Assembly: GCA_023230245.1 (NCBI GenBank)
Contig: JALNXT010000018.1
Span: 1 to 12,485, forward strand
DNA: 12,485 nt
Origin: Candidatus Cloacimonadota bacterium
GTDB lineage: Bacteria; Cloacimonadota; Cloacimonadia; Cloacimonadales; Cloacimonadaceae
Reading direction: 5' to 3'
The notes beneath the pieces are model-generated. The model saw only the letters and a program-made list of their open reading frames with translations, was not told the origin of the DNA and made no database searches. Each line of letters starts with the position of its first letter. The stretch's first letter is position 1. Of this stretch, positions 5,904 through 12,485 are shown in pieces. The translations under genes were made by a program, and so were the position numbers.

Positions 5904-6823
5904 TGTATAATAGTGACCTCCGCACACCGCTTGCAAACTTTAGGACCGCATTACCTTCACTTATCTTGGCATTTTGCCTGCTGCCGATGTTTCTTTCTGC
6001 CACTATTACGCAGGAGCTTGCAGGTGTCGATAGCCTCAATGTGGGGATTCCCTTTACTTTCACTATTATTAGTAACTACAGCATAAAAGGTGTGTCGATA
6101 CCGGACACTCTGGAGAGCTTTTCCGTTATCCAAAGCAAGAAAGCAGATGATGACAAAACCTGGAAACTGACTATTGTTCCGCTTAAAACCGGAGCCCTAT
6201 CCTTCCCACGTCTTCAGGTTCTGCCTGTGGAAAGCGGAGTTGTAGCAGGATTTACCGACGCTTTCAGGGTTTATGTGCTTAGCGTTTTGGCAGAAGGTGA
6301 CACCTTGTTGAGAGATATCAAGCCACTGGAGCGTTATCCCTTGCAACCAAGCTTGTGGTTATATCTATTATTGGTTTTAGTGGTATTGGGTCTGGCGATT
6401 TACTTGTTTTTAAAAAGACAAAAGCCAAAGCCTTCCCAACCGACCGTAGCCGCTATTCCCATACCTAAACAAATACCTGCCTGGGAAACTGCTTTGGCAT
6501 GTTTGTCAGCTCTGCTTTCGGAAAACTTGCTGGAATCAGGAGAAGTGCTTAAGTTCCACTTTCGCATCTCGGATATCCTGCGCATCTTCCTGGAAGGTAC
6601 ATATCATTTCCCTGCCCTGGAAATGACCGTTAGCGAGATTGTTGCTTATATTAACAAACACAATATAAGCCATAATGATGATCTTCGTAGCTTTCTAACA
6701 TATTGTGACCTGGTGAAGTTTGCCAAAGCAGAGCCTAGCTTGGCAGAAATCCAACAACGAGTGCAGTGGCTAGCCGGCTACTTTCAGAGCTTCAGTATTC
6801 AAGCAAGCAAAGAAACAAAATGA
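5900..6823 (+). CDS. Short BatD-like membrane protein of the Bat operon
   Basis: 307 aa from ATG 5900, which overlaps the DUF58 stop (ATGA) and follows a GGGGG site. An in-frame GTG at 5891 uses that site itself, and ATG 5903 is an equal alternative. Residues about 18-35 look like a signal peptide or anchor (cleavage near FLSA-TIT). Residues 36-150 form a small beta-rich ectodomain containing the P-x3-G-x4-P motif at 94-103. A membrane span covers about 152-171, followed by a basic linker and a helical cytoplasmic tail (195-300) with FPALEMTVSEIV at 237-248 and CDLVKFAK at 269-276. The layout and motifs match BatD in miniature. A protein of this sort commonly stands between DUF58 and batA in Bacteroidetes-type operons, variously annotated as hypothetical or DUF4381-like. 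Its exact function is unknown; a scaffold for the VWA proteins is a reasonable inference. Confidence 0.85.
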   Translation: MMYNSDLRTPLANFRTALPSLILAFCLLPMFLSATITQELAGVDSLNVGIPFTFTIISNYSIKGVSIPDTLESFSVIQSKKADDDKTWKLTIVPLKTGALSFPRLQVLPVESGVVAGFTDAFRVYVLSVLAEGDTLLRDIKPLERYPLQPSLWLYLLLVLVVLGLAIYLFLKRQKPKPSQPTVAAIPIPKQIPAWETALACLSALLSENLLESGEVLKFHFRISDILRIFLEGTYHFPALEMTVSEIVAYINKHNISHNDDLRSFLTYCDLVKFAKAEPSLAEIQQRVQWLAGYFQSFSIQASKETK

Positions 6824-7815
6824 TTAAGTTCGAAAATCCCTGGTTATTACTGCTTGCCTTGCTTATCCCTCTTTATCTGTGGTGGGACAACAGATACACG
6901 GCAGACCGCAAGCTTTCCTTGCCTCATTCCAGATGGCAAGAGCTTAAACGGCTAAGTGCAGGGCAGTTTCCTTATCGGCATCTATTTCCGGGTTTGCGAA
7001 GCCTTATTATCCTTTGTTTGGTGATTGCCATAGCTCAGCCCAGGTGGGGAGTGCAGACGCGTGATATGAACAACAAGGGAGTGGATATTGTACTGGCAGT
7101 GGATATCAGCGGTTCCATGCTGGCATTGGATTTTGCTCCTGAGAACCGTCTTGGAGCTGCCATCAGCGTGGCTAAAGATTTGGTAAACCGCAGACCCAAT
7201 GACCGCTTTGCCTTGGTTGCTTTTTCTGAATATGCCCTAACTCAGGTTCCCATTACTTTCGATCACAATGCTATGCTTGGCAGTTTGCAGCAGCTTAAAG
7301 TTAACGAAACCGCTTCCGGAACAGCCATCGGTTTAGGTCTTGCCAAAGCGGTAGCCAGATTGAAGGATAGCAAAGCAAAATCGCGCATCGTTATCCTTAT
7401 CACGGATGGGGTAAACAACACAGGCGAAATTGATCCCATGAGCGCAGCAGAGATGGCAAGACAGCTTGGCATAAAAGTTTATCCCATCGGAGTGGGTAGT
7501 GGAGGGGTGGTTCCTTTTCCCTTTTATGATCCCATCTTTGGAACTCGCTACATAAGCACTTTGATAGAGCTTGATATGGTTACGCTTAATAAAATTGCAG
7601 CGGCGACCGGCACTGGTAAAGCTGCATTAGCTACGAATTCTTCCAGCCTTAATGATGTTATGCTACAGATAGATAAACAAGAAAAGACCACTTTTAAAAC
7701 TCAGTTCAGCTACAAATACAGCGAACGGTTTATGCCCTTCTTATGGCTTGCTTTTATGCTGCTACTGCTAGAGCTTGTGCTTAGAACTTATATTATGCCA
7801 ATATTACCGGAATAG
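6820..7815 (+). CDS. batA: BatA, membrane-anchored VWA protein
   Basis: 331 aa from ATG 6820, which overlaps the previous stop as ATGA (6820-6823). The frame is open upstream to 6766, but that extension overlaps the previous gene and adds a polar stretch in front of the typical BatA N-terminus FENPWLLLL. No Shine-Dalgarno site is visible (the preceding bases are A-rich), so expression probably depends on coupling. Membrane spans are at about 8-22, 59-73 and 306-325. The VWA domain between the last two shows a full MIDAS: DISGS at 95-99, Thr168 in GTAIG and Asp196 in ITDG. By topology the VWA domain should face the periplasm, but N-terminal orientation cannot be proven here. In the Bat family these proteins bind metal and partner proteins, probably as a complex with BatB and BatC. 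Confidence 0.94.
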   Translation: MIKFENPWLLLLALLIPLYLWWDNRYTADRKLSLPHSRWQELKRLSAGQFPYRHLFPGLRSLIILCLVIAIAQPRWGVQTRDMNNKGVDIVLAVDISGSMLALDFAPENRLGAAISVAKDLVNRRPNDRFALVAFSEYALTQVPITFDHNAMLGSLQQLKVNETASGTAIGLGLAKAVARLKDSKAKSRIVILITDGVNNTGEIDPMSAAEMARQLGIKVYPIGVGSGGVVPFPFYDPIFGTRYISTLIELDMVTLNKIAAATGTGKAALATNSSSLNDVMLQIDKQEKTTFKTQFSYKYSERFMPFLWLAFMLLLLELVLRTYIMPILPE

Positions 7816-7817
7816 CC

Positions 7818-8813
7818 ATGAATATCGTATATCCTCATCTGCTTGCCCTACTACTTATCTGTGCATTCTTATTCCTGCTTGTCTTCAGGCGCAGGAAGAG
7901 GGTTCAGAAACGTTTTAAACGCTATGCAGAAAGCCACATGATGCAGCACTATTTCCGCAGCCAATCGCCTTTCTGGTTAGGGTTCAAGCTGGTAATCCTA
8001 TGCCTAGCTCTGGCGTCCATAGTGCTGGCATTACTGCGTCCCCAATGGGATTATGCGCAAAAGGAAACGGAAAGCAGCGGGATGGATATAGTTTTTGCCA
8101 TTGATGTATCCAAAAGTATGGATGCACAGGACATGATGCCCAGTAGATTGATGAGGGCAATGATCCAGATATCGGCATTTTTAGACCAAGTTAAGACGGA
8201 CAGGATTGGGATCATAACTTTCGCTGGGGTGGCAACCCTGGAATGCCCCCTAACTGATGACTATGGTGCTGTGAAGATCGTGCTAAACAGCTTATCCACC
8301 GATAATATTCCCAAGCACGGAACTAATATCGGAGCAGCCTTAAAGCTTGCTGCAGATGCCTTCGTCCCCGGTCAGCAGCAGAACACTCTTATCCTTATTT
8401 CCGATGGAGAGGATTTGGAGGGAGCTGCCATAAAGGAAGCTAAACTACTTAAAACCAAAGGCGTTCGCATCCATACCATGGGTGTGGGCAGTCCCGAAGG
8501 TTACCTGATCACCAATCCGCAAACCGGGCAGGAAGTAATGAGCAAACTGGATGAAGCAGCACTCACAGAAATCGCCCACATTACCGGCGGAGAATACTAC
8601 CGCGTTACACCCGGTGGAGAAGAAATCCAGCTAATCTTGAAGCGGATATACAAAAACGAAGAGAAGCGTAACAACCGTAAAAGTGTAACCGTGCTAAAAG
8701 AGCAGTATCATCTTTTTGCTGGTTTTGCTTTACTACTGCTGATTTTGGAAAGCCTGATAGACCCACGCAAACGCAAAGGGATGTTTGCCGCGGAGAACAG
8801 TTATGAAACTTAA
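7818..8813 (+). CDS. batB: BatB, membrane-anchored VWA protein
   Basis: 331 aa, starting 2 nt after the batA stop; the only ribosome-site-like bases are GGAA (7809-7812) inside the end of batA. Its plan equals BatA: membrane spans at about 5-23, 55-73 and 302-316, with a VWA domain between the last two. The metal site is intact: DVSKS at 96-100, Thr169 in HGTNIG and Asp196 in ISDGED. BatA and BatB have the same length and nearly the same position of every MIDAS element (Asp95/96, Thr168/169, Asp196/196), which points to an old tandem duplication. The differences in the loop (SGS against SKS) and in the region after it suggest separate partners. The end of the gene overlaps batC by 11 nt. Confidence 0.93.
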   Translation: MNIVYPHLLALLLICAFLFLLVFRRRKRVQKRFKRYAESHMMQHYFRSQSPFWLGFKLVILCLALASIVLALLRPQWDYAQKETESSGMDIVFAIDVSKSMDAQDMMPSRLMRAMIQISAFLDQVKTDRIGIITFAGVATLECPLTDDYGAVKIVLNSLSTDNIPKHGTNIGAALKLAADAFVPGQQQNTLILISDGEDLEGAAIKEAKLLKTKGVRIHTMGVGSPEGYLITNPQTGQEVMSKLDEAALTEIAHITGGEYYRVTPGGEEIQLILKRIYKNEEKRNNRKSVTVLKEQYHLFAGFALLLLILESLIDPRKRKGMFAAENSYET

Positions 8814-9393
8814 GCGCAAACACCTTTTACTCTTACTCTTAGTGCTTATCGTCTTGGGCTTCATCTTCGAGCTGGTTGTACGCCCCAAGGTAATCTCTCA
8901 AAGCTTGGCTGAATTCTTGTATAAGAACAAAGGCTACCACGCTGCACAGAAGATATTTACCCGTAACAGCAAAGATGGGGACGCCACAGCTGCGGCAAAT
9001 ATGGCAAAAAGCCTCTACAAACAAGACAAATTCGAGGATGCTCAGAAGTATTCCGAGCAAGCTTTGGGCAAGGCAAATGATAAAGCAGCATTGAACTATG
9101 ATAGCGGGAATATAGCATATAAACAAGGCGATTACAAAAGCGCAGTAGAACGTTACCGTAAAGCACTCCTGCAAAATCCTAAGGATGCCGATACAAAAGC
9201 CAACTACGAGCTTGCGTTAAAAATGATGCAAAGTCAACCCCAAAAACCACCGCCATCAGAACAGGAAGAGAAAAAAGACCCCAAGAAACAGGAAGAGATA
9301 AAAAACATCCTGGGTGGCTTGGACAACAAAGAAAGCAGCGATCGTAAACAACAAAACCCACAGAAGGGACTACCTTCAATAGATTGGTGGTAA
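8803..9393 (+). CDS. batC: BatC, membrane-anchored TPR protein
   Basis: 196 aa from ATG 8803, with GGAG (8792-8795) 7 nt upstream and an 11-nt overlap with batB. An in-frame TTG at 8785 is possible but lacks a ribosome site. Residues 8-26 form a single membrane span after a basic start (KLKRKH), so the remainder is probably outside the cytoplasm. Residues about 33-140 hold three TPR-like helix pairs; the clearest is ALNYDSGNIAYKQGDYKSA at 96-114, followed by the partner helix and NPKDADTKANYELAL. A low-complexity tail rich in Pro, Gln, Glu and Lys (146-165) follows, then a conserved-looking short segment KNILGGLDNKE (167-177) and the end DWW. In Bat systems the BatC TPR protein is proposed to join the VWA proteins into a complex. 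Confidence 0.9.
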   Translation: MKLKRKHLLLLLLVLIVLGFIFELVVRPKVISQSLAEFLYKNKGYHAAQKIFTRNSKDGDATAAANMAKSLYKQDKFEDAQKYSEQALGKANDKAALNYDSGNIAYKQGDYKSAVERYRKALLQNPKDADTKANYELALKMMQSQPQKPPPSEQEEKKDPKKQEEIKNILGGLDNKESSDRKQQNPQKGLPSIDWW

Positions 9394-9395
9394 AC

Positions 9396-11174
9396 ATGAA
9401 AAAGGCTTTGCTATGTTTGTTTTTCCTGCCTATATTGCTGGGTGCAATAAGGGTTGATGTTTCGGTAAACAAATACGTCATTAGCAGTAATGATCAGCTT
9501 ACGCTTACCCTGAAGATAAGCGACTCATCCAGAGTTAACGTCTCAGAGCCGGCAGCACCAGCAGTCAACTTGCTTAGTTTTAGGAACATGACCAGTTCCT
9601 CCGCCAGTTCGGTATCCTGGCAAGTGGGGGGAAGGGTATCTGAATTCTCGCATACTTACAATTATATCTACTTCCCGCAAAAGACAGGACAAACCACCAT
9701 CCCTGCTATAACGGTTACCGTTAATAATCGTGAGTATAAAACCCGTCCCATAGATATAACCATTATCGCTGCCACCAACCCTAATTCCAACCAGAGCCAG
9801 TCGTCTCCCGCATTCCCCAATTCCGATCCTTATGGTTTTAGCATACCAGATTATTGGGGAGAGGATAACCCATCACAGGGCAACACTTTCCTTACTGCTC
9901 TACCTGAAACCCAGTATGTGTATAGCGGGTTTCCTGCGGTTGTTTCATACTATCTTTATACAGATGAGATGGTGCGGTCTTTCAATCTGGAAGAGGAAAA
10001 TGACTTCGAAGGATACGGGAAAAGCACATACGAGCAGCCGACGATGCTCAATTACGAGGACGTGCGCTTCAACGGAAAAAACTATAAACGTGCGCTAATC
10101 AAGCGGCTGGCGATTATGCCCAATAGAGAGGGAGCTTTGCAAGCACCTCAAATGCAGGGCATTGCCAGGCTCTATAACTTTGGCTATCTCAATAAAAACC
10201 TCCAAAGCAAGGGTGGGGCTATCACTGTCCGTCCGCTTCCCCGTGCCAACGTACCTGCCGGATTTAACGGAGCGGTGGGTAATTTCAAGGTGTCGCACAG
10301 TATCTCCAAAACCGAATTAGCATTAGGCGAGGCACTTACCTTTACCTTAAAGATACAAGGCAGAGGCAATTATAACCGGTTTTCTGCTCCCGCTTTCGCA
10401 TCGGGAAAGGGATTTCAAGTATCCAGTCCGGTGGTTATGGATAACATAAACGCTGGTATTGAGGGCACCAGAACCTATTTCTATACCTTAATCCCTCAGA
10501 GCAAAGGACAGCTTAAGCTCCCTGATTTGCCTTTTTCCTGGTTCGATAACGACAATGGCGGTTACCGCATCTATGCTAAGACAGATCAAACGATAGAGGT
10601 GAAATCTGCCAATGTGCTAAGTTACTTGAACCGTATTTGGGAGCCTCAAACTCCCCGTGCTATGCATCCGAAGATAAACAAAGCCAAATATCCCGCTTAT
10701 GTTGCCTATGCTGGGCAAGCCTGGTATTGGGTAGTAGTAATCCTGATTCTGGCTTTTTGTGCGGGAATTTCTATCCGTGCCTATGAACTGAGACTTAAAA
10801 GAAAATCCCCTGAACTATTTGCCAAAAAGCAAGCCGGGCGTATCTTGCAGAAATATATGAAGCAAGCTACATCAGCAGCGCAAAATCTATCCCCGGAGTT
10901 TTACCCCTTGGCAGAGAAAGCTTTGTTCGATTATCTTACCGCCAAATACAAGCTTGGCAACAGCCTCTCCACGGATGAGAAGATCTCCATGCTAAGAGAG
11001 CATAATATCCCCCTGGAACTGGTTGAGGAGATGCAAAGCTTTTTGCAACAGTGCCTCACGGCCAGGTTTATGCCAGAAGCGGATAGGACGATTAACCTGC
11101 AAGAAGATCTTGGCTTGCTACAAAATATCATCATCGGCTTCAGCCGGATAAAGAACCATAATCAGGGAGCCTAA
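9396..11174 (+). CDS. batD: BatD, large membrane protein of the Bat complex
   Basis: 592 aa from ATG 9396, 2 nt after the batC stop, with GGTGG (9386-9390) upstream; in-frame TTG 9384 and GTG 9387 lie inside batC and are rejected. Residues 1-17 are a signal peptide (MKKALL..LLGA). The ectodomain to about 430 is beta-rich and divides into three units, each closing with P-x3-G-x4-P (94-103, 242-251, 367-376). A Ser/Asn/Pro-rich linker (127-160) joins the first two. A membrane span lies at about 441-460, followed by a basic stretch and a helical cytoplasmic tail with FDYLTAKY at 511-518 and SFLQQC near 548. This is the layout of the BatD (oxygen tolerance) family. Biochemical activity is unknown in the family; a periplasmic scaffold or substrate-contact role is inference. 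Confidence 0.92.
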   Translation: MKKALLCLFFLPILLGAIRVDVSVNKYVISSNDQLTLTLKISDSSRVNVSEPAAPAVNLLSFRNMTSSSASSVSWQVGGRVSEFSHTYNYIYFPQKTGQTTIPAITVTVNNREYKTRPIDITIIAATNPNSNQSQSSPAFPNSDPYGFSIPDYWGEDNPSQGNTFLTALPETQYVYSGFPAVVSYYLYTDEMVRSFNLEEENDFEGYGKSTYEQPTMLNYEDVRFNGKNYKRALIKRLAIMPNREGALQAPQMQGIARLYNFGYLNKNLQSKGGAITVRPLPRANVPAGFNGAVGNFKVSHSISKTELALGEALTFTLKIQGRGNYNRFSAPAFASGKGFQVSSPVVMDNINAGIEGTRTYFYTLIPQSKGQLKLPDLPFSWFDNDNGGYRIYAKTDQTIEVKSANVLSYLNRIWEPQTPRAMHPKINKAKYPAYVAYAGQAWYWVVVILILAFCAGISIRAYELRLKRKSPELFAKKQAGRILQKYMKQATSAAQNLSPEFYPLAEKALFDYLTAKYKLGNSLSTDEKISMLREHNIPLELVEEMQSFLQQCLTARFMPEADRTINLQEDLGLLQNIIIGFSRIKNHNQGA

Positions 11175-11176
11175 AG

Positions 11177-11887
11177 ATGAAATGGATTTCGTGTGTTCTG
11201 TTTATCATTGTTGCCGTGTGCTTGCCCTTATCCGCAACAGTAGATTCACTTTCCACCAGCGAGCCAACTTCCCAGGCGGACATAAACAATGCCGATTACT
11301 ATTATAACAAGGGTTTGGACTATTTTGCAGCCGGCAATCAGGGTTATGCAAACCTCTATTTTCTAAAAGCCCTGAACTTAAACTCATCCCATAAATATGC
11401 ACGGGTAAATCTGGATTTGGCGGTGCGCATGAGCCCGGATAGTAAGCTTTATCCAGAGCATCTTTTCTTGGTGCGGTTAATGTTTCAAGTGCTGGATATC
11501 CTTAGTGTAAACCGTTTGGCAGTGTTAAGTCTGCTGTTATTGTTGCTAACTGCCCTTAGCCTTGCGTGGCTGCTGTTTTACGATCCCGATAAAGAGCGCG
11601 CCCTTCCTCTGCTATTCTTTGTCCTGCTGCTTCTGCTCTGCATCGGTTCATTTACCTCCCTTGGCATAAAAAGCCATAAACAGAGACATAACCCGTTGGC
11701 GGTGCTAATTGCGGGCAATACGCAGCTTCTTCCCCTGTCCGAAACTGAATCCAAGCCACTTGCTGATATCCATGCGGGATTGATCCTTAACTTTATTGAA
11801 ACTAAGGGAGAATATAGCGTTGTGCGTCTTCCCAACGGACAAATGGGCAGAATCCTCTCCTCGGAAATAGTAAAAGTTAAGCTGTAG
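11177..11887 (+). CDS. batE: BatE, TPR and SH3-like membrane protein
   Basis: 236 aa, 2 nt after the batD stop, with AGGGAG (11164-11169) 7 nt before the ATG. Residues 1-20 are a signal peptide. Residues about 36-84 hold a TPR-like unit (YYYNKGLDYFAAGNQGYA at 41-58 and the following helix). Two membrane spans at about 112-134 and 142-164 form a hairpin. The C-terminal 60 residues resemble a bacterial SH3 domain (LLPLSE near 184, GEYSVVRLPNGQMGRI at 211-226). With a cleaved signal peptide, both the TPR and SH3 parts would lie in the periplasm, where SH3-like domains often touch peptidoglycan or proteins. It is the last gene of the operon and has no clear intrinsic terminator behind it. Confidence 0.88.
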   Translation: MKWISCVLFIIVAVCLPLSATVDSLSTSEPTSQADINNADYYYNKGLDYFAAGNQGYANLYFLKALNLNSSHKYARVNLDLAVRMSPDSKLYPEHLFLVRLMFQVLDILSVNRLAVLSLLLLLLTALSLAWLLFYDPDKERALPLLFFVLLLLLCIGSFTSLGIKSHKQRHNPLAVLIAGNTQLLPLSETESKPLADIHAGLILNFIETKGEYSVVRLPNGQMGRILSSEIVKVKL

Positions 11888-11920
11888 CGCAGCACGCCGT
11901 TCCTGCGAATGTCGTAGTAG

Positions 11921-11940
11921 AGCAGCTTTCTAAAGCTGCT
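11921..11940. repeat. Palindrome AGCAGCTTT-CT-AAAGCTGCT, copy 2 of a dispersed module
   Basis: Perfect 9-bp arms around a 2-nt centre, 33 nt after the batE stop, preceded by TAG as in copy 1 at 2057-2076. The outer six stem bases and the 8-nt distance between them are identical in the two copies. No T-run follows, so if it ends or protects bat mRNA it does so as an RNA hairpin, not as a standard intrinsic terminator. Confidence 0.65.
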
Positions 11941-12103
11941 GAACGAAATGTTGATAATTTAGAGGTCGAATAACTTCCCCAAGCTTATCATTGGCTCATG
12001 TTCAATTAGAATGGGTAGCTTCACGAGTATAGTGTTAAACAGCGTGATTAACAAAACTATAATTTAGCAGCTACATAAACATTGTATCTCTCTTCCTTGC
12101 TTG

Positions 12104-12159
12104 CATTGCCCTATCATTGCCCTTACATTGCGGATGGGATGGACAATTCAAGGGCAATG
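12104..12159. repeat. Iteron-like 11-bp direct repeats with an inverted copy
   Basis: CATTGCCCT occurs at 12104-12112 and 12115-12123, and its first six bases again at 12126-12131, a steady 11-bp step. The reverse complement AGGGCAATG is at 12151-12159; one further base on each side pairs, giving 10-bp arms (12103-12112 and 12151-12160). Spacing close to one helical turn puts the copies on one face of the DNA. Confidence 0.65.
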
Positions 12160-12366
12160 CTAGGGGAATAAAAGCACGAAAGATGAATCAGCTACAAGCA
12201 GAATAAACTTAGCCACCATGATTGAACTTGAGCCAAAAAAGATAGATAGTGCCTCACAACAGATGAACTTGACCGAGGTTAAGGCCGGTTGGACTAAATT
12301 TCGCTTGCCAAAATAGCCACTTACAAAACTATGACTTTCTCAGTCTAAATACAAGGAATAAAAAGA

Positions 12367-12485
12367 ATGTCTTCAATATCTGACGTCCGTAATGGTATGA
12401 TAATCGAGTTCAAAGAAGGACTCTACGAAATAGTGGATTTCCTGCATGTAAAACCAGGCAAGGGTCCCGCTTTCATGCGCACTAA
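12367..12485 (+). CDS. efp: Elongation factor P, N-terminal part, cut by window edge
   Basis: The first 39 codons only; the gene continues beyond the window. AAGGA (12353-12357) lies 9 nt before the ATG. The fragment covers most of the KOW-like N-terminal domain: RNGMIIEFKEG at 8-18, YEIVDFLHVKPGKGPAF at 20-36, then MRT. Lys32 in PGKG is the loop lysine (position 34 in Escherichia coli) that enters the ribosomal peptidyl-transferase centre and is modified in many bacteria. EF-P relieves stalling at proline stretches. The modification enzymes are not in the window, and too little is present to tell the subfamily. Confidence 0.93.
   Translation, partial: MSSISDVRNGMIIEFKEGLYEIVDFLHVKPGKGPAFMRT

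Larger units (their letters stand above)
11888..12366. other. Intergenic region between batE and efp
   Basis: 479 bp without a convincing gene. The longest frame I noted encodes 32 aa at 12218-12316, with no ribosome site. The region contains the palindrome at 11921-11940, an 11-bp-period repeat with an inverted copy (12104-12159), and the efp ribosome site AAGGA (12353-12357). I see no intrinsic terminator with a T-run behind batE and no clear -35/-10 pair for efp. Confidence 0.7.

Noticed and set aside
6766..6819. N-terminal extension of BatA
   Set aside because: It overlaps the preceding gene by more than 50 nt and precedes the typical BatA N-terminus, whereas ATG 6820 forms an ATGA overlap.
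11921..11940. Intrinsic terminator for the bat operon
   Set aside because: The stem is perfect but followed by GAACGAAAT, with no T-run; it matches a dispersed palindrome better.
12218..12316. Plus-strand frame of 32 codons before efp
   Set aside because: No ribosome site, no hydrophobic or otherwise recognisable feature, and a length expected by chance.

Overview
The window appears to be chromosomal DNA of moderate G+C content from a Gram-negative bacterium of the FCB side of the tree. The pairing of a secreted GLUG/cleaved-adhesin-type surface protein with a full Bacteroides-style Bat operon, and the housekeeping genes rpmB and efp nearby, made me think of Candidatus Cloacimonadota. That placement is inference; nothing in the window proves it.

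Layout. (1) 1-1565, minus strand: the N-terminal 521 codons of a large secreted protein that runs off the left edge. It has a signal peptide, two jelly-roll-like domains and a GLUG repeat region, with a promoter and RBS in front of it. (2) 1566-2470: a 905-bp divergent intergenic region without a convincing gene. It is unusually rich in short-period repeats, including three 32-bp arrays of 8-bp units, two of them in inverted orientation. (3) 2471-3586: a soluble sensor histidine kinase with an N-terminal cyclic-nucleotide-binding-like domain. (4) 3652-3849: rpmB (bL28, four-cysteine type), with its own promoter and a strong terminator-like hairpin. (5) 4014-11887: eight tightly packed genes, moxR, a DUF58 gene, a short BatD-like gene, batA, batB, batC, batD and batE, with gaps of at most 9 nt and several stop/start overlaps. 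(6) 11888-12366: intergenic, with a dispersed-type palindrome and an 11-bp-period repeat. (7) 12367 to the end: the first 39 codons of efp.

How the genes fit together. The operon has the standard parts of a MoxR/Bat system: a cytoplasmic AAA+ ATPase, a DUF58 protein with a VWA-like fold, two membrane-anchored VWA proteins with intact metal-binding (MIDAS) motifs, a membrane-anchored TPR protein, two membrane proteins with beta-rich ectodomains and helical cytoplasmic tails, and a TPR-SH3 membrane protein. By family knowledge these form an envelope complex linked to stress or oxygen tolerance and possibly to chaperone-like work on secreted proteins. The exact role is unsettled in the family.

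The least expected observations are the shared P-x3-G-x4-P motif that ties the unnamed third gene of the operon to three repeats in BatD, the 8-bp-period arrays at 2008-2282, and a hairpin module that occurs once on each side of the coding block with different but still complementary stem sequence. I saw no CRISPR array, tRNA, rRNA, transposase or phage gene.
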